64,000 nt of DNA from Pyrenopolyporus hunteri (taxonomy: Eukaryota > Ascomycota > Sordariomycetes > Xylariales > Hypoxylaceae). The translations under genes were made by a program, and so were the position numbers. Shown one piece after another: positions 43,995 to 55,800 of this stretch. Each line of letters starts with the position of its first letter. Positions within the stretch are counted from its first letter, which is position 1. Location: positions 2,294,001-2,358,000 of the forward strand of contig CADCXC010000011.1 in assembly GCA_902806595.1 (NCBI GenBank), written 5' to 3'. A model generated the notes under the pieces. The model saw only the letters and a list, made by a program, of their open reading frames with translations, searched no databases and had not been told where the DNA came from.

Positions 43995-46818
43995 AATGAA
44001 TGAGAAGCAGCGAGGGTGGCCTGCTGTACTTGGACTTGCTATTTCCAAGACAGCTGGACGTCGAGCTTTTATATAGCTCTAACCGCCTCAGTTTTGGTTC
44101 GAACCTTGTTATCCATCGTGGTCCAGCTTCCTGTTTCGAAGAAGTTCGTGATTATCGACAAGCTGTGGTGCTTATCGGTAGGCTAGGCCTGGGTATGCCT
44201 TGGTTCATTACCCCACCGGCCGTAGTCGTGTGCCATCGTTCGAGCATATTCTTGCAGATAGTTCTCTATTTGAGAAGGTCTTCAAGATTCACGAGCACTG
44301 CCTTCATTGGCTGCGATGTACAATAAGCTTGACGGCTCCCCCCCCTGCTGAATACGAGTTCGAGAAAGGAAAGTGATTATCAGTCGCGGCGGCATACAGC
44401 ACGTCTTGACAAGGGCCTATGGCGTTCGGAGTAGGTTCCTGAGCGTCGCAGGACGGCTAGCTACCGTGCCAAGATGTCGGAGGTATGAGTGGAGCGAAAT
44501 AGCGCCGGACCGGTGCATCTGGCGATCTCTAGCTGTACGATACAGAGGTGCTATTCCATGGTGTTCGTCCTTTTGTCCACCTGGTCTCGTTGCTTACTGG
44601 TCTACGACGGAAGATACTTGACTACGGTGGACGTACGTCTCTACGTTCGCCTACCCTAGGACGTCAGAGTTATCGCTGAGCCGGTCTATAGTAGCTGTCT
44701 ATTGACGTCTCGGATTCGAGGAGTGGGCAGTAGGCTACTAACGGCTCTGCAAGATTGCTCCTAGTCTAACATGGAAGGCGTTAGTGACATTGGAGCCCGA
44801 CAACGGGATGAACTGACTTCCAATTCGAGAATGTCTCTATTGTTCACCTTGTCTCGGGAAGGTCTCTTGACTACAGCACATTCTTGTCAAGGCTTAGCTC
44901 CAATCTGCTGGGTTGTCTTGAAGGTCAGCCTCGGCGCATCGGCTGACTTCTTGCGCGCCAATATCGCAATTCACGCATGCCCCGGTAGGCGAGCAAATGG
45001 AAATGAATTCCTATGCGCTAGGGTGCCTTAAGATAAGAAAGCTCAGCTCGGCAGATGCAACATGGGTCAGACGTTTACGCGGGAGAGGGCTCTTGGCTTA
45101 ACTAATGGCCTTATGTTAGGCACTTGTAATGATTTGACCTTGGCCACGGGATGACCAAGACTGATGTGGTGCCTAAACATGGTTGATGCCACTCCTAAGC
45201 AAAGTCTAAGACTTGATTGGCTGTTGTTTCGCGGACCTTCCTAGAGAAGTAAGACAGCCGAAGCTTGAACCGCCATATGGGCAGCTTTATCGAAAGGCCG
45301 AATGAGATACGACAAGACGAATGGCTACTCTGGCTTACCACCTTTGTTTTGAGCTCTACCGACTCATGTTCTAGATCTGCTTCTCTTTGGCTTCATCACA
45401 TTTTACTTAGCGAATCGCAGTTCAAGGACGAGCGAGCCAGGAGATTTGAAGCTGACCTACCCTGGATCACCTAGATCGCGACCCTGTGTCGCAGTGCATA
45501 ACCGTCCTAGGGCTGGGGATTGATCCGGCGCGCGGGGGGAGGGGGGAGTCAGCCCAGAGTCTTACGCATATTACCTCACTTCCCCAGACGGGAACACAAA
45601 TAAAAATGCACCTACCGTGGTGCCTAAGCCAACAACCGTTTACCGCATCAGTAAAAGCGTTGGGATGGCGCAGCCGGAAGTTGTTTATAACTTCGTGCTG
45701 CAAGTATTTACGGTCCCGACAGAAGGGTGGAAATGTGTACGGCTTAGTGGCGTACTGCGTATAGCTGGGACTCGTCCGTTCGGACGCGAACCCTGGTACC
45801 TTAAGCTTGGCGTCCTGATCGCCGACTTTTCTTATGTACCGGGTAGGTAATATCATGTTGGCGCACTTGGGAGGGGAGTGGAATAAAGTCTTCTCTCGAA
45901 TTACGCAGGTTCCCTCATAGGCCTAGATATGATGTCAGCAATCTTTATCTCCGCCGATGCCTATGCTGCGTTCTCCCTCCTTTCCCCTTTCGGGCCGTCT
46001 CATTCTTTAACGGACGTGAGCGTCACTTACGTCGAAGCGCGATACGGGTCTCATAACTGCCTTATTAGGTAGTTTAGTCCTACAAGGCGGCGGTGCACTT
46101 CTTAACCTAGCAATCTCGTATGCATTAATTACGGGTTCGTGCGATCGCCAGCTACATGGGGGAGCATTAATCGGCTTGGTTGTCGTATGGCGACCCTTCG
46201 TACATGTTCGCTGTCATCTCGGGTTGCATCGTTTGGATGCCTCTAGGCACCTACCTAGGTAGGTGCCTAGTAACCTGGGTAGACGGATAGCTTATGTCGT
46301 CTATCTAGACTCTTGTGGGCGATATTGTGGATTATTGTCTAACTACTAGCCGAGGGAACTATCGTTATTCACCAACTCAATAGACCACGGGTACCATCAT
46401 AGTGTGCAAAACATCTACTACCATGTAGAAAGTGGTGAAACGAGTACGAAACTCTGAGACGATATATGGATTCGGGAAAGCTAGCGTCGACAAGCGAGAG
46501 GCTGTACTTGGCGATGCGTGTCCCGGGAAATGCGAAGTCGGGTGCAATCTAATGTGTAGGGGTACCTATCTAGACGACTGCGCTGCCTATCTGCCGTCAC
46601 CAATATCGGAAAGTAATTCTTGTACGGGCTGACTACCTGGTAGATCGACGTTTGATCATAGCGCCGCTGCTAACTTCTAACATACGGCATTCAATATAGT
46701 GATTGTACTATCGATTAAGACTTCCGCTTGACTCTCCGGGAAAGAAGGGGGTCCAAATAAGCCGATGTCCATGGCATCTTCGCGTATGGCTACTTCGACG
46801 TCTACCGTATGCTGTCGA
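43995..46818. other. 2.8-kb intergenic region between protease and NRPS
   Basis: Contains the protease promoter and, at the other end, the NRPS 3' flank. A G-rich stretch lies at 45531-45548 and a short TAGGTA palindrome at 46248-46270. Frames such as 44771-45031, 45467-45856 and 46432-46632 have no recognisable domain. No siderophore accessory gene was found here. Confidence 0.55.
44067..44076 (-). promoter_or_regulatory. TATA box of the fungalysin gene
   Basis: TATATAAAAG on the minus strand lies 73-82 bp upstream of the ATG at 43994, in the expected place and orientation. This supports the 43994 start over 44048, which would be only about 20 bp away. Confidence 0.6.
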
Positions 46819-49800
46819 TCAGTCAGCCATTAGCGCTGGGACGTCAAAATCGGGGGCGGGAGAGCTCACAACAAACGCCTTCATTAGTTCGCTTTGCCAT
46901 GCGAAGTCTATCTCTTGCCGTGCAACACCCGGCAATGGGTCGTTCTTATTGGGGGACGATGTCGTCTCGTCCGTAACTTTGGTCATAGTAACCTTACGCG
47001 ATGTGCCCGTGGCAGTTGGATTTATGGGGGTGAGGAGGAAGTTGACCGAGCTCTCGATCCTTATCCCAGTCCAGCTGAAGATTTCCCATAGACCTACGCT
47101 GACATTATCAAAGCTGCCAATTTCTAGAAGATCGGCCTGGATCTCCACAGCTAAAGAGAGAACCGGTCGGGCTAATGGCTTCTTGACTAAGAGAGGCACA
47201 ATGCTTAATGTCGGAAATGGGGCTTCTTCAAGGCCGTCGATATTTGTTCGATTCGCTATATATATCCCAATGACAACGTCCTTATCTTGTCCGCTCGACT
47301 CCCCAGAATGTTGTGAACTTGCCAAGGCCCTCGAGTACGCTGCGAAGAATAGTGCCTGTAGTGTCGTGCCGTGGGCTGAACTTGTCATCTTGAGTTTTGA
47401 CGCGCTGTTTACGGCCCCATGTCTTAGCTGCGCCAACGGCTGAATAATTTGGCCATTCGCTGGTGGCTCATGCGAAGCTAATAGCCGTACTGGGTCTGCG
47501 TCTCGAAGATAAGAGGTCCAGAACCTTTGCCTTTGCAGTCGAACTTCAGGAGAGTAGTGATTCGAGATAAAACTGTACCATTGGAATGGGCAAGGAGCAG
47601 GCGTTGGTTCTAGGATGTTAGCACATAACTGCACGAAGCGACTTATTATCGTTGACAGGCTGATGGCGTCGTATAAGGCGTGGTGAATGTGTAAGTGCAC
47701 GCGGGTATCCTGCGGATGCAGATTCTGGATGCGCACAAACACGAATGGTGTGACGGTCTCCTCATAAGTATGCTGTCTTTTCCCGATATCCGTTGCAATG
47801 CGCCCCGAGAAGTCCGTCGGCTTCGGTTTCGTGATGATTTGAATAAATGGTATCTCCGTCGACCTAGTAGCCACAAACTGCGTCCTTAACATCGGGGTTT
47901 CAGCGGTTAGTAAAGACCATGCTTTCACAACGGTCTCATAGTTCGTCTCCCCACCAAACTTGTAGGTAAATCGAGGGAAGAAGAGCAGACCGCCAGAATT
48001 ATTCCAAACACTTAGCATGTGCACTTGCATAGGTAGTGCCGGAAGGACGTTTTCTACATCGGCTGGGTTTACCCCGATTTTCTTGAACAAGGAGTCCATC
48101 TCGGCCTGATCCAATACTAAGTTCAACGGCGACTGTGTAGCTGAAGGGAAATTTCTTGGCTGTTTCGTGCTCCCTGAGGACCGGTTTAGGAATTCGCGAA
48201 TCGAGGTAGCTTTTAGCAGAGCGCGGACGGAAACGTCTAGACCTCGTCTTCGAAGCATGGAGGATGCCTTAATTGCACTAATAGAATCCAAACCAAGGTG
48301 ATAGATGGAATGGCTCGGGTTGATAGCGTATTTGTCTATTCCCGACAGCTCTGATAGGACGTCCAATAATGGCGAATCCAATTCGGCGACGCTTACTTCC
48401 CATGACGATGCGTTTCTCGGTGCCGTTCTTACGTCATTATCGGAATTGAAGCTCAATTCAAACGATTCCAAGCCGCAGACAGACACCTTCCCCAACTCGT
48501 CATCGAATTCAAGCACGTTTGCATGGTCGCCAGTAAAGTAAACCAGGACCGCTTCGATATTGGCCAGGATCTCATCCACACCCTCCATTGACACGTAGCG
48601 TTCATCTCCAGCCATGCGCCACACGATTGAATTCTCAGTAATTTCCATTTCAACACACACGGGATACTCCACCGCCGATGACCCATGAATAGATCTCAAA
48701 ATTGGATTTTGCGGTCTGGCTCCATGCTCTTTGGCGTTCTGTAGGAGGAAGAGAGTGTTGAATAATCCATCACCCGTAAGATTAGCTAATTTCCGTATTT
48801 CCCGGAGCGGAACGTGCTGGGAACCTATGATATCCGACATAGTGGCCTGTAAGTAGTCGAAATACTCCGCTATGGTCCCATGGAGCACGACCCTTAATGG
48901 AACAGTGTTCATCGTTGGAAATAGTAGAGCTTGGGCTTCATCCGCAGTTCTTCCCGATAAGACCACACCGAAAATAACGTCGAGAGACTTTGACATCGAA
49001 GCAAGCACGGACGCCCAACATCCTTGGGCTAAGACTTGCGGTGTGATGCGATATCTTTGGCATAGCGCCTTCAGGCCTCCAAGGTCTACCGTCGATACTA
49101 ATTCTGATCGATATATTATGGGCTGTTTATACTTGGGAAGATCTGTGGCTGGGTGGAGGATAGTTGGGCGGGCGTCGTTCAGGTAGCCGGCCCAGAAGCT
49201 CCCATCCGTCGCTGCGGGGCCGAAAAGTAGCTGCGAAAGATAGGGTTCGTACTCTTTTCGCTCGTGATAGCGATCCTCGTACGCTGCTTGAACATCTTCG
49301 TGGAGTAATCCAAGGGACCACCCGTCATATAGCGCATGGGCGATAGAAAGGACGAGATATTGATTCGCTGGCGTTATCACAAGGACGAGCTGGAACAAGT
49401 CGGATGTCCCATTGGCCATTACTGCTCGATCACGAGCTTGGCTAAACACTGTCGATATTTGCTCTAAGCTAGAAAGCTCGACGGTCGGCTTAAATTCGAG
49501 GGATTCGCCTCGGACGATTTGACAGAATGCAGCCCTACTGCTCGGGCTATCAATCTCTACGAAGGTCGTCCGTAAAATCGGGGAGCCAGCATATACCGTT
49601 GCCCAGGCTATTTTCAACCGGTCGATATCCGTGTTTCGCGAAATCTCTAGTACATCGTGGTTGAAATACCGTCTGAAACCGGATAGAAGCATATCTGCGA
49701 CCATGGAGTCCTGCAACGGCGTCGGCGGTAGAATGGCCGTAACATTTTTAAGGTCTTCCCCATTCTGTATCAAGTAGCTCTTTAAAGAGGCACTCGAGTC

Positions 49801-52800
49801 CATCAGACGGGCTGCCGAGTCGTAATAACCGTTCCCGTTGGTGTCTATGCCCGAATAAGAGCGTAAGATGTTTTGGATGGTAGGATTTTTCATTAGATGG
49901 CTGAGTGTGATCTGAATCCCAAGCCGGTTGAGCCTCGAAGCGAGCCTAATACCGTCAATGCTATCTAAACCTAGCTCAAGGAAAGTTGTGGTTTCGAGGA
50001 TGTCCTCGTCCGGCAACCCGGCCACGGAAGCGACCTCGTGTCGGACATCCCGGGCTATATCACTCTCGAAGAGCCCAACCCCTAGCGCATCTGCGTCTGA
50101 AGGTCCCGGATCCGACGTGAATAGGCCCTCTGGCACGGTGGCGAGGCCAACTGTTTCTGTGGGGGGTCTTAGAAGCGGTGTGTCGCCATCGGAGTTAGCG
50201 AAAGCCGCGAGGACCTTGCTGAATTCATCCAGTAGTAGGCTAGTGGTGGCACCCGTAGCAATATCTCTTCGAGCAGCTACGTTCACGAGCAAAGATTGGT
50301 CCTCCGATAGGATCACCTCAAGCGAAAGTGGGTAATCTGAGGTCCCAATTGAATGTACCGACGACCAGAACGGTTTTTCTCCCATTGCCGGAATGCGATT
50401 GTTTCGATCGAACGTTAGGAGGACGTCGAATAGCGACTGTCCCTTTGAGCACCATTTCTGTATATCCCTGAGCGGCGTATGCACATATTCCAGCACGGAC
50501 GTGTTGTATTCCTGGACTCTATGAGCAAGCAAAGTCCAACTGTCGTACTTGGTGAAGTCGACGCGGAATGGTAACGTATTGAAGACCGGCCCAATCACGT
50601 TTTCTATGTTTTTGAAGACAAGAGACCTCCCAGAAAAAACTACGCCAATATTAGGCACGAACCCGAAGCGTTGCCATAAAGTAACCAACCATGCGCACTG
50701 CACAACAGTTTGATGTGTTACCCCGAGGGCTAGGCGCCGAGCTTCCAAGCCGTTGACGTGGAAAACTCGCGACAAGAATATGTCGGTGGCGCCAGCCTCA
50801 TTAGTAAGAGGCGGGATTGGTCTGAAGGCGCGGTCCTTGAAGACCTCCTCCCAGAAAGGCCTCGATTGAACGTGCTTCAGGAGTGGCCCATGAGGCAATA
50901 TTTCGAAAAATGTTGGGCTAGGTACGGGTCGTTCATGAAGGTATTCTGAATTTACTCTTTGAAGGAGGAGTTCGAGGCTACGACCATCGTATACGGCGTG
51001 GAAGAGCCGAAGTAACAGCGTATGTGTCCCCTCATGATCGAAGTGGTCTATCTCCACAGGGTAACGCAGAGTATCTTGGTTTGAAGCAATCCAGCGCTCT
51101 CGACGCTCTGACATGAATAATTTTATGTCTCTCCCCTCCGGATCGGTTTCGAACCATGGTATACTCTTCTTCTTGATAGCGACTTGTATCAAACCGTCGG
51201 CAGTAGCGAGAAACGCCGTTCTCAGGATGGCGCACTCCGTAAACACGTTATCCCAGCATGTTTTTAGGCGACTCACGGACGTTTGTGAATCGAGGTTGAT
51301 TTCAAATTGATTGAAGTATGCCGTCCAAGCCTCCGTAGTTTTTGACCTGGTAATCATTCCCTCTTGGAGAGGGGTACATGGCGCGATATATTCAACGTCA
51401 GCCTTATCGACCCCCAGAGCCGTGCAAACTGCGCCTATGTGCCTGTGATAATGAGCGCGAATAGATTGCTTAACCTGAAGGGTCTGTCGGCCTGAGGGGG
51501 TAGGGCTTGCCCGGCTGAGAGCTTGGGAGAGGTAACTTAACCGAGGATGACGTAAAATGAGTGAGGGATTTGCGAGGCCGAAGCCTTGAGATTGAAGAAC
51601 CAAGGCTAACCGTGCTACATTGATAGAATCGATTCCAAGCTCAAATATTGAAGAGGTAGGCAACATCTCGGTCTCTGCAACTTGTGTGATTTTCGAGATA
51701 GCTAATGCTACCAGCTGTTCCTCTTTACTGAGGGCCCTATGGGTTCTGGCTGCTCCTATCATGCCGTCCCGTATCTTGTCGATGGGAGTTTCAGCGAAGA
51801 GGTCTTTTAGACGTTTGATATCTTCTTTATTATTTGCGGATAGGGGAATGAACGGCACACAAAGAACGTAAGTGGGAACCATATAGGTAGGTAGACGGTC
51901 CCTACAAGCTTTGAGAGATGCTTGAGACATGTCTAAGGAATGTTTGTCAGTGTAGATTTGCAGGTCCTTAGGCTGGGTTGTATTTGCGATGGGGGCGAGG
52001 AAGGACACAAGGAGGTCCCTATCCTGCCCGGGGAGCCTCGTTACGAAGGTGACCACGTCAGCTAGTTGACTACGAAGGCTAGTCTTAATAGCATGGTTTA
52101 TCTCGCCGATTTCGAGCCTCTGGCCTCGGAGTTTGACCTGATCGTCGGCGCGACCTAAGAAGTCGAAGGAAGTATCGTGGAGGACGCGGACTAGGTCACC
52201 TGTGCGGTAAACACGTTCACCGTATCGCCTCAGAATCGGAAAACGTTCCTCAGTGAGGCCTTTCCGATTTAGATACCCCTGTCCGACAAGCCTCCCCGAC
52301 ACGCATAGCTCCCCAATACCTCCTTTGAGCACGGGGAGTTCGGTGCCGGGTTCAAAGACGTAACTACCAACATTGGGAAACTGGAATCCAATATTGGATG
52401 ATCTGCCGTTAGCGGGTACCCTCCGATACATCGTAACTCCGATAGTGGCCTCCGTGGGGCCGTAAGCGTTGTAGATGACCTTCTTAGGTCCCCAAGCCTG
52501 TAATATCTCTTGCCGAAGTTTCTCGCCTCCAGTAATGAAGACGCCTTTGCAGAGGCTGGGCACTTCGTCGGGATGAATGAGCCTCGCCAAGCTGGGTGTT
52601 AAGTCGATATGTGTTATTTCTAAACTTGAAATCGTCGCGGTTATGTCCGCAAGTACGAGATCTTTTGGTGCTGCGACGACGACGATGCCGACAAACCAAG
52701 ACCAATACTGTTCTAGAACAGAAACATCGAAGTGGAACGAAGCAAACTGTAGCCATCTAGAGTACCCGTCCCAGTGCCCAGCAAAGAGATTCTCAAAGGC

Positions 52801-55800
52801 AAGCATAGCCTGAACAGCATTTTCGTGGCTAATGAGGCAGCCTTTCGGGGTGCCCGTCGTGCCGCTCGTGTAGAGGCAATAACATGTATCGGATGGGGAG
52901 GCCTGGGGTGACTTTTGGTAGGATGTTGGGAATCCCAAAAGTTCACGCTCCTTAACCACATAGATCGGCGTGGATGTGTCGAGATTTATAATGTCGACCA
53001 AATTCGGTTCAATGAGTAAGCATGAAGCCGCCGAGTCGCGAAGAATGAAGTTAAGCCTTGACGCTGGAGCATTGGTATCAAGAGACAGGAATGCACACCC
53101 GGCCTTTAAAATTCCAAGGATGGAAAAATAGGCCTCCGGGCACTTGTTGAAGCATGTGGCGACAATGCTTCTAGGCACTATACCATGATGTAGAAGCATG
53201 TTGGCCACACGGTTCCCCATCTCGTCTAATTCACAATAGGTCCAGCACCGTCGTAGGATAGGGTCGCCTAGCCCCTCAACAAACTCGAGGGCAGTGGCCA
53301 TGGGCGTGCGTCGTGAAGTTCGTTCCACGAGCTGATGTAGAAGGTCTGCGGGAGGTGGAAGCCGTTCATAACTAGCTGGAAGAACGGAAAAGAGCTTTGG
53401 TACGAGATGTGGAAGCTGGTCTGCGTGACCTCGGGGAGACGAAATGAGGTGGGCGAGAAGTGCGTCGAATTGTAGTAGAAGAAGACGTGCTTGTTCGACT
53501 GGCAGGATATCGGAGCGGTGTATTAAGTCTAACTGTAGACTATTCGACGCCGTTTCGACGACTTCTAAAGCGATCGCATATTCGACAGACGGAGCTTCTT
53601 CCAACAGACGCCATGGAAAGTCGTTTCCTGTTTCGTCCACAGTCCGATATGCTATTATTGTGTCAAATAATTGGCCATCGGGTCGGCCAAGCCACCGCTG
53701 GACTTTGGAAAGAGGAGTTCGTTCATGTCGCCGCAGACTTGTATTATATTGCATCATGTGCTCGAGAAGTTCTGAATTTGAGCTGGAGTTACGCGCGATA
53801 ATGGGAAGAGTTGTTACCATAGGAAATATCACGCGCTGCTCTTCTTGGGTATTACGCCCGTCGAGGACGATGCCGAATGTAACGGATGATTCACCAAGAT
53901 ACGCAGAAAGCACGCGAACCCAAGCTGCTTGTATCGCGGCTCGGGCGGTGATGCCCGCGTTTTGGACGCCGCGGCGTAGATCATCGGGCACCATCTCGCA
54001 TGTGAGTGATGTGGTTAATGTAGTATGGTCCGTAACATGAAGCGGCGTCATCGTGGGGAATTTGGTGGCTACGAAGTCTTCCGCTTTCTCTCTCCAAAAC
54101 TTTTCAGAGGTAGGCTGGTCATGCGCAGTATTGAAGTAGGTTGATAGAACTGGCTGGATCGGTGACAATTCCCAGCTCATAACACCGGATAGTGATTCGG
54201 CTAACAGGATAAGAAGTTTACGTAGTGAACGTGCGTCGTATAGTGCGTGATGCATTGCGAGATGCATTATCGGTTCATGCGATACACCATTTACGATTAC
54301 AACCTGCCATGGTGGTACCGAAAGCGTCTCTAGGGCCTTTGAGGAAGCCTCAATTCGCCATTTTGAGTTGTCGAAGGAGCTAGGTCGACGAACCGAAACC
54401 GGGACGGAGAAGCCCTCCGTGGGATAAACGACCATCGCGTATGAGGAGTCTTTATGGTCGATGGGAACGAAACCTGTACGTAGTATCTGACAATGGGCAG
54501 CAACATGTGACCATGCTCTAACGATTCGTCCGGGATCGACTCCGGACTGCAATACCCAGGTTGTGTAGTTGAAGTAAAGTCTCCCGTTAGAGTTAAGGAA
54601 TTGGGAGATCATACCCTGCTGGGCTGGTGTGCATGGTAGCAAAGCTTCGTAATGTTTGGCTAGTCCGCTGCCTAACCATTGTTTGACTATATTTTCAAAG
54701 CCGCCAAAGTCGTATATAAAACGGTCCTCTTTGCGATCTTGGGTTGTCAAGAGAGATCCAATGCCTGCACAAGTCGGATTCTCAATTACGTCGACCGCAG
54801 AAATGGCGTAGGACTTTCGGCGGAGAAGAGTGGCCAACTGGACAGCACCGATACTATCTAATCCATAACGATAAATCGACTTCTCTCGCTCAATCGTCTC
54901 CTCTGGGATCTTCGCTAGCTTCGATAGCGCCGAGCGGACTATTCTCTCGGGTTCACTCCAGGTCTCTCTAACCATAGGTCCTCTCGATACCCCTCCGGCT
55001 ATATTCGTTTGCTGTATCACCGGGGATAAAGATAGACCGGAGATTTGGCTTTTCCATTGAGTGGGAAGGTTAGAGGTGGTCACGACGTGAGAAGATGGAT
55101 GTTCTAGGCAAGCGTCAACAACGCTCCGGAAGATGTCCAGAATAAGCAACGAGGTTTCATGAGAGAATATTGACCTAATTATGAATGAGCTTAGCAAAGG
55201 GAGTAGGGTAAGGCTAGGTAATGCAACTCACGAATCGCGATGCAATGTTAACGTAAGAGTATTTTGGTCCCGAAAGGGGGTTATCTCGCATACGAGAGGT
55301 ACCTATCGTCCACTTAGTTCTGCACAGGAAAAGAAAAACATATTCTAAGAAACACTTACGTCCATCGCGCCACATTCCTGTTCCAGTGACCAGATATTCT
55401 TATCAAAAGGCTCCGCCTGAGGTTGTAGAATGAGAACGGTATCGAAAAGTCGGGACAATCCGAGTTGTGACTGTATACGTCGCAAACTGGTAAATTGATA
55501 GGGTATCATATCGATATTTAGCTGCTGAAATTGTTTCATTACCTGATGGAGGAGCTTGGCGCTCGAAATATTCATCCTAATGGGTATGGTATTGAAGCAT
55601 GGCGCTACAAGAGTATCAACCCGGTCGAGGGCGATAGAGCGGCCATTCACGACGTTCCCAAAACAAACGTCATCCTCGCCTTGCAATAAAGACAACGTAA
55701 TGGCCCATGCCGTTTGGCACAATGATAGTAGTGATATACCCAGGTCTCGTAGCTGGGTTGTAATAGAGACAAGAGGGCGACTGCACGCATTTCCAAAGAC

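Noticed and set aside
44090..44115. GGTTCGAACC, like a tRNA T-loop (B box)
   Set aside because: No pairing T stem, no A box at the right distance and no cloverleaf could be folded on either strand.
45467..45856. 129-codon minus-strand frame and overlapping plus-strand frames between protease and NRPS
   Set aside because: Several frames are open at once because of composition, none has a recognisable motif, and none resembles a siderophore accessory enzyme.
53444..54040. 198-codon plus-strand frame inside the NRPS
   Set aside because: It is antisense to the conserved third C domain and its flanks; composition (Arg/Ser-rich) is that of a shadow frame.
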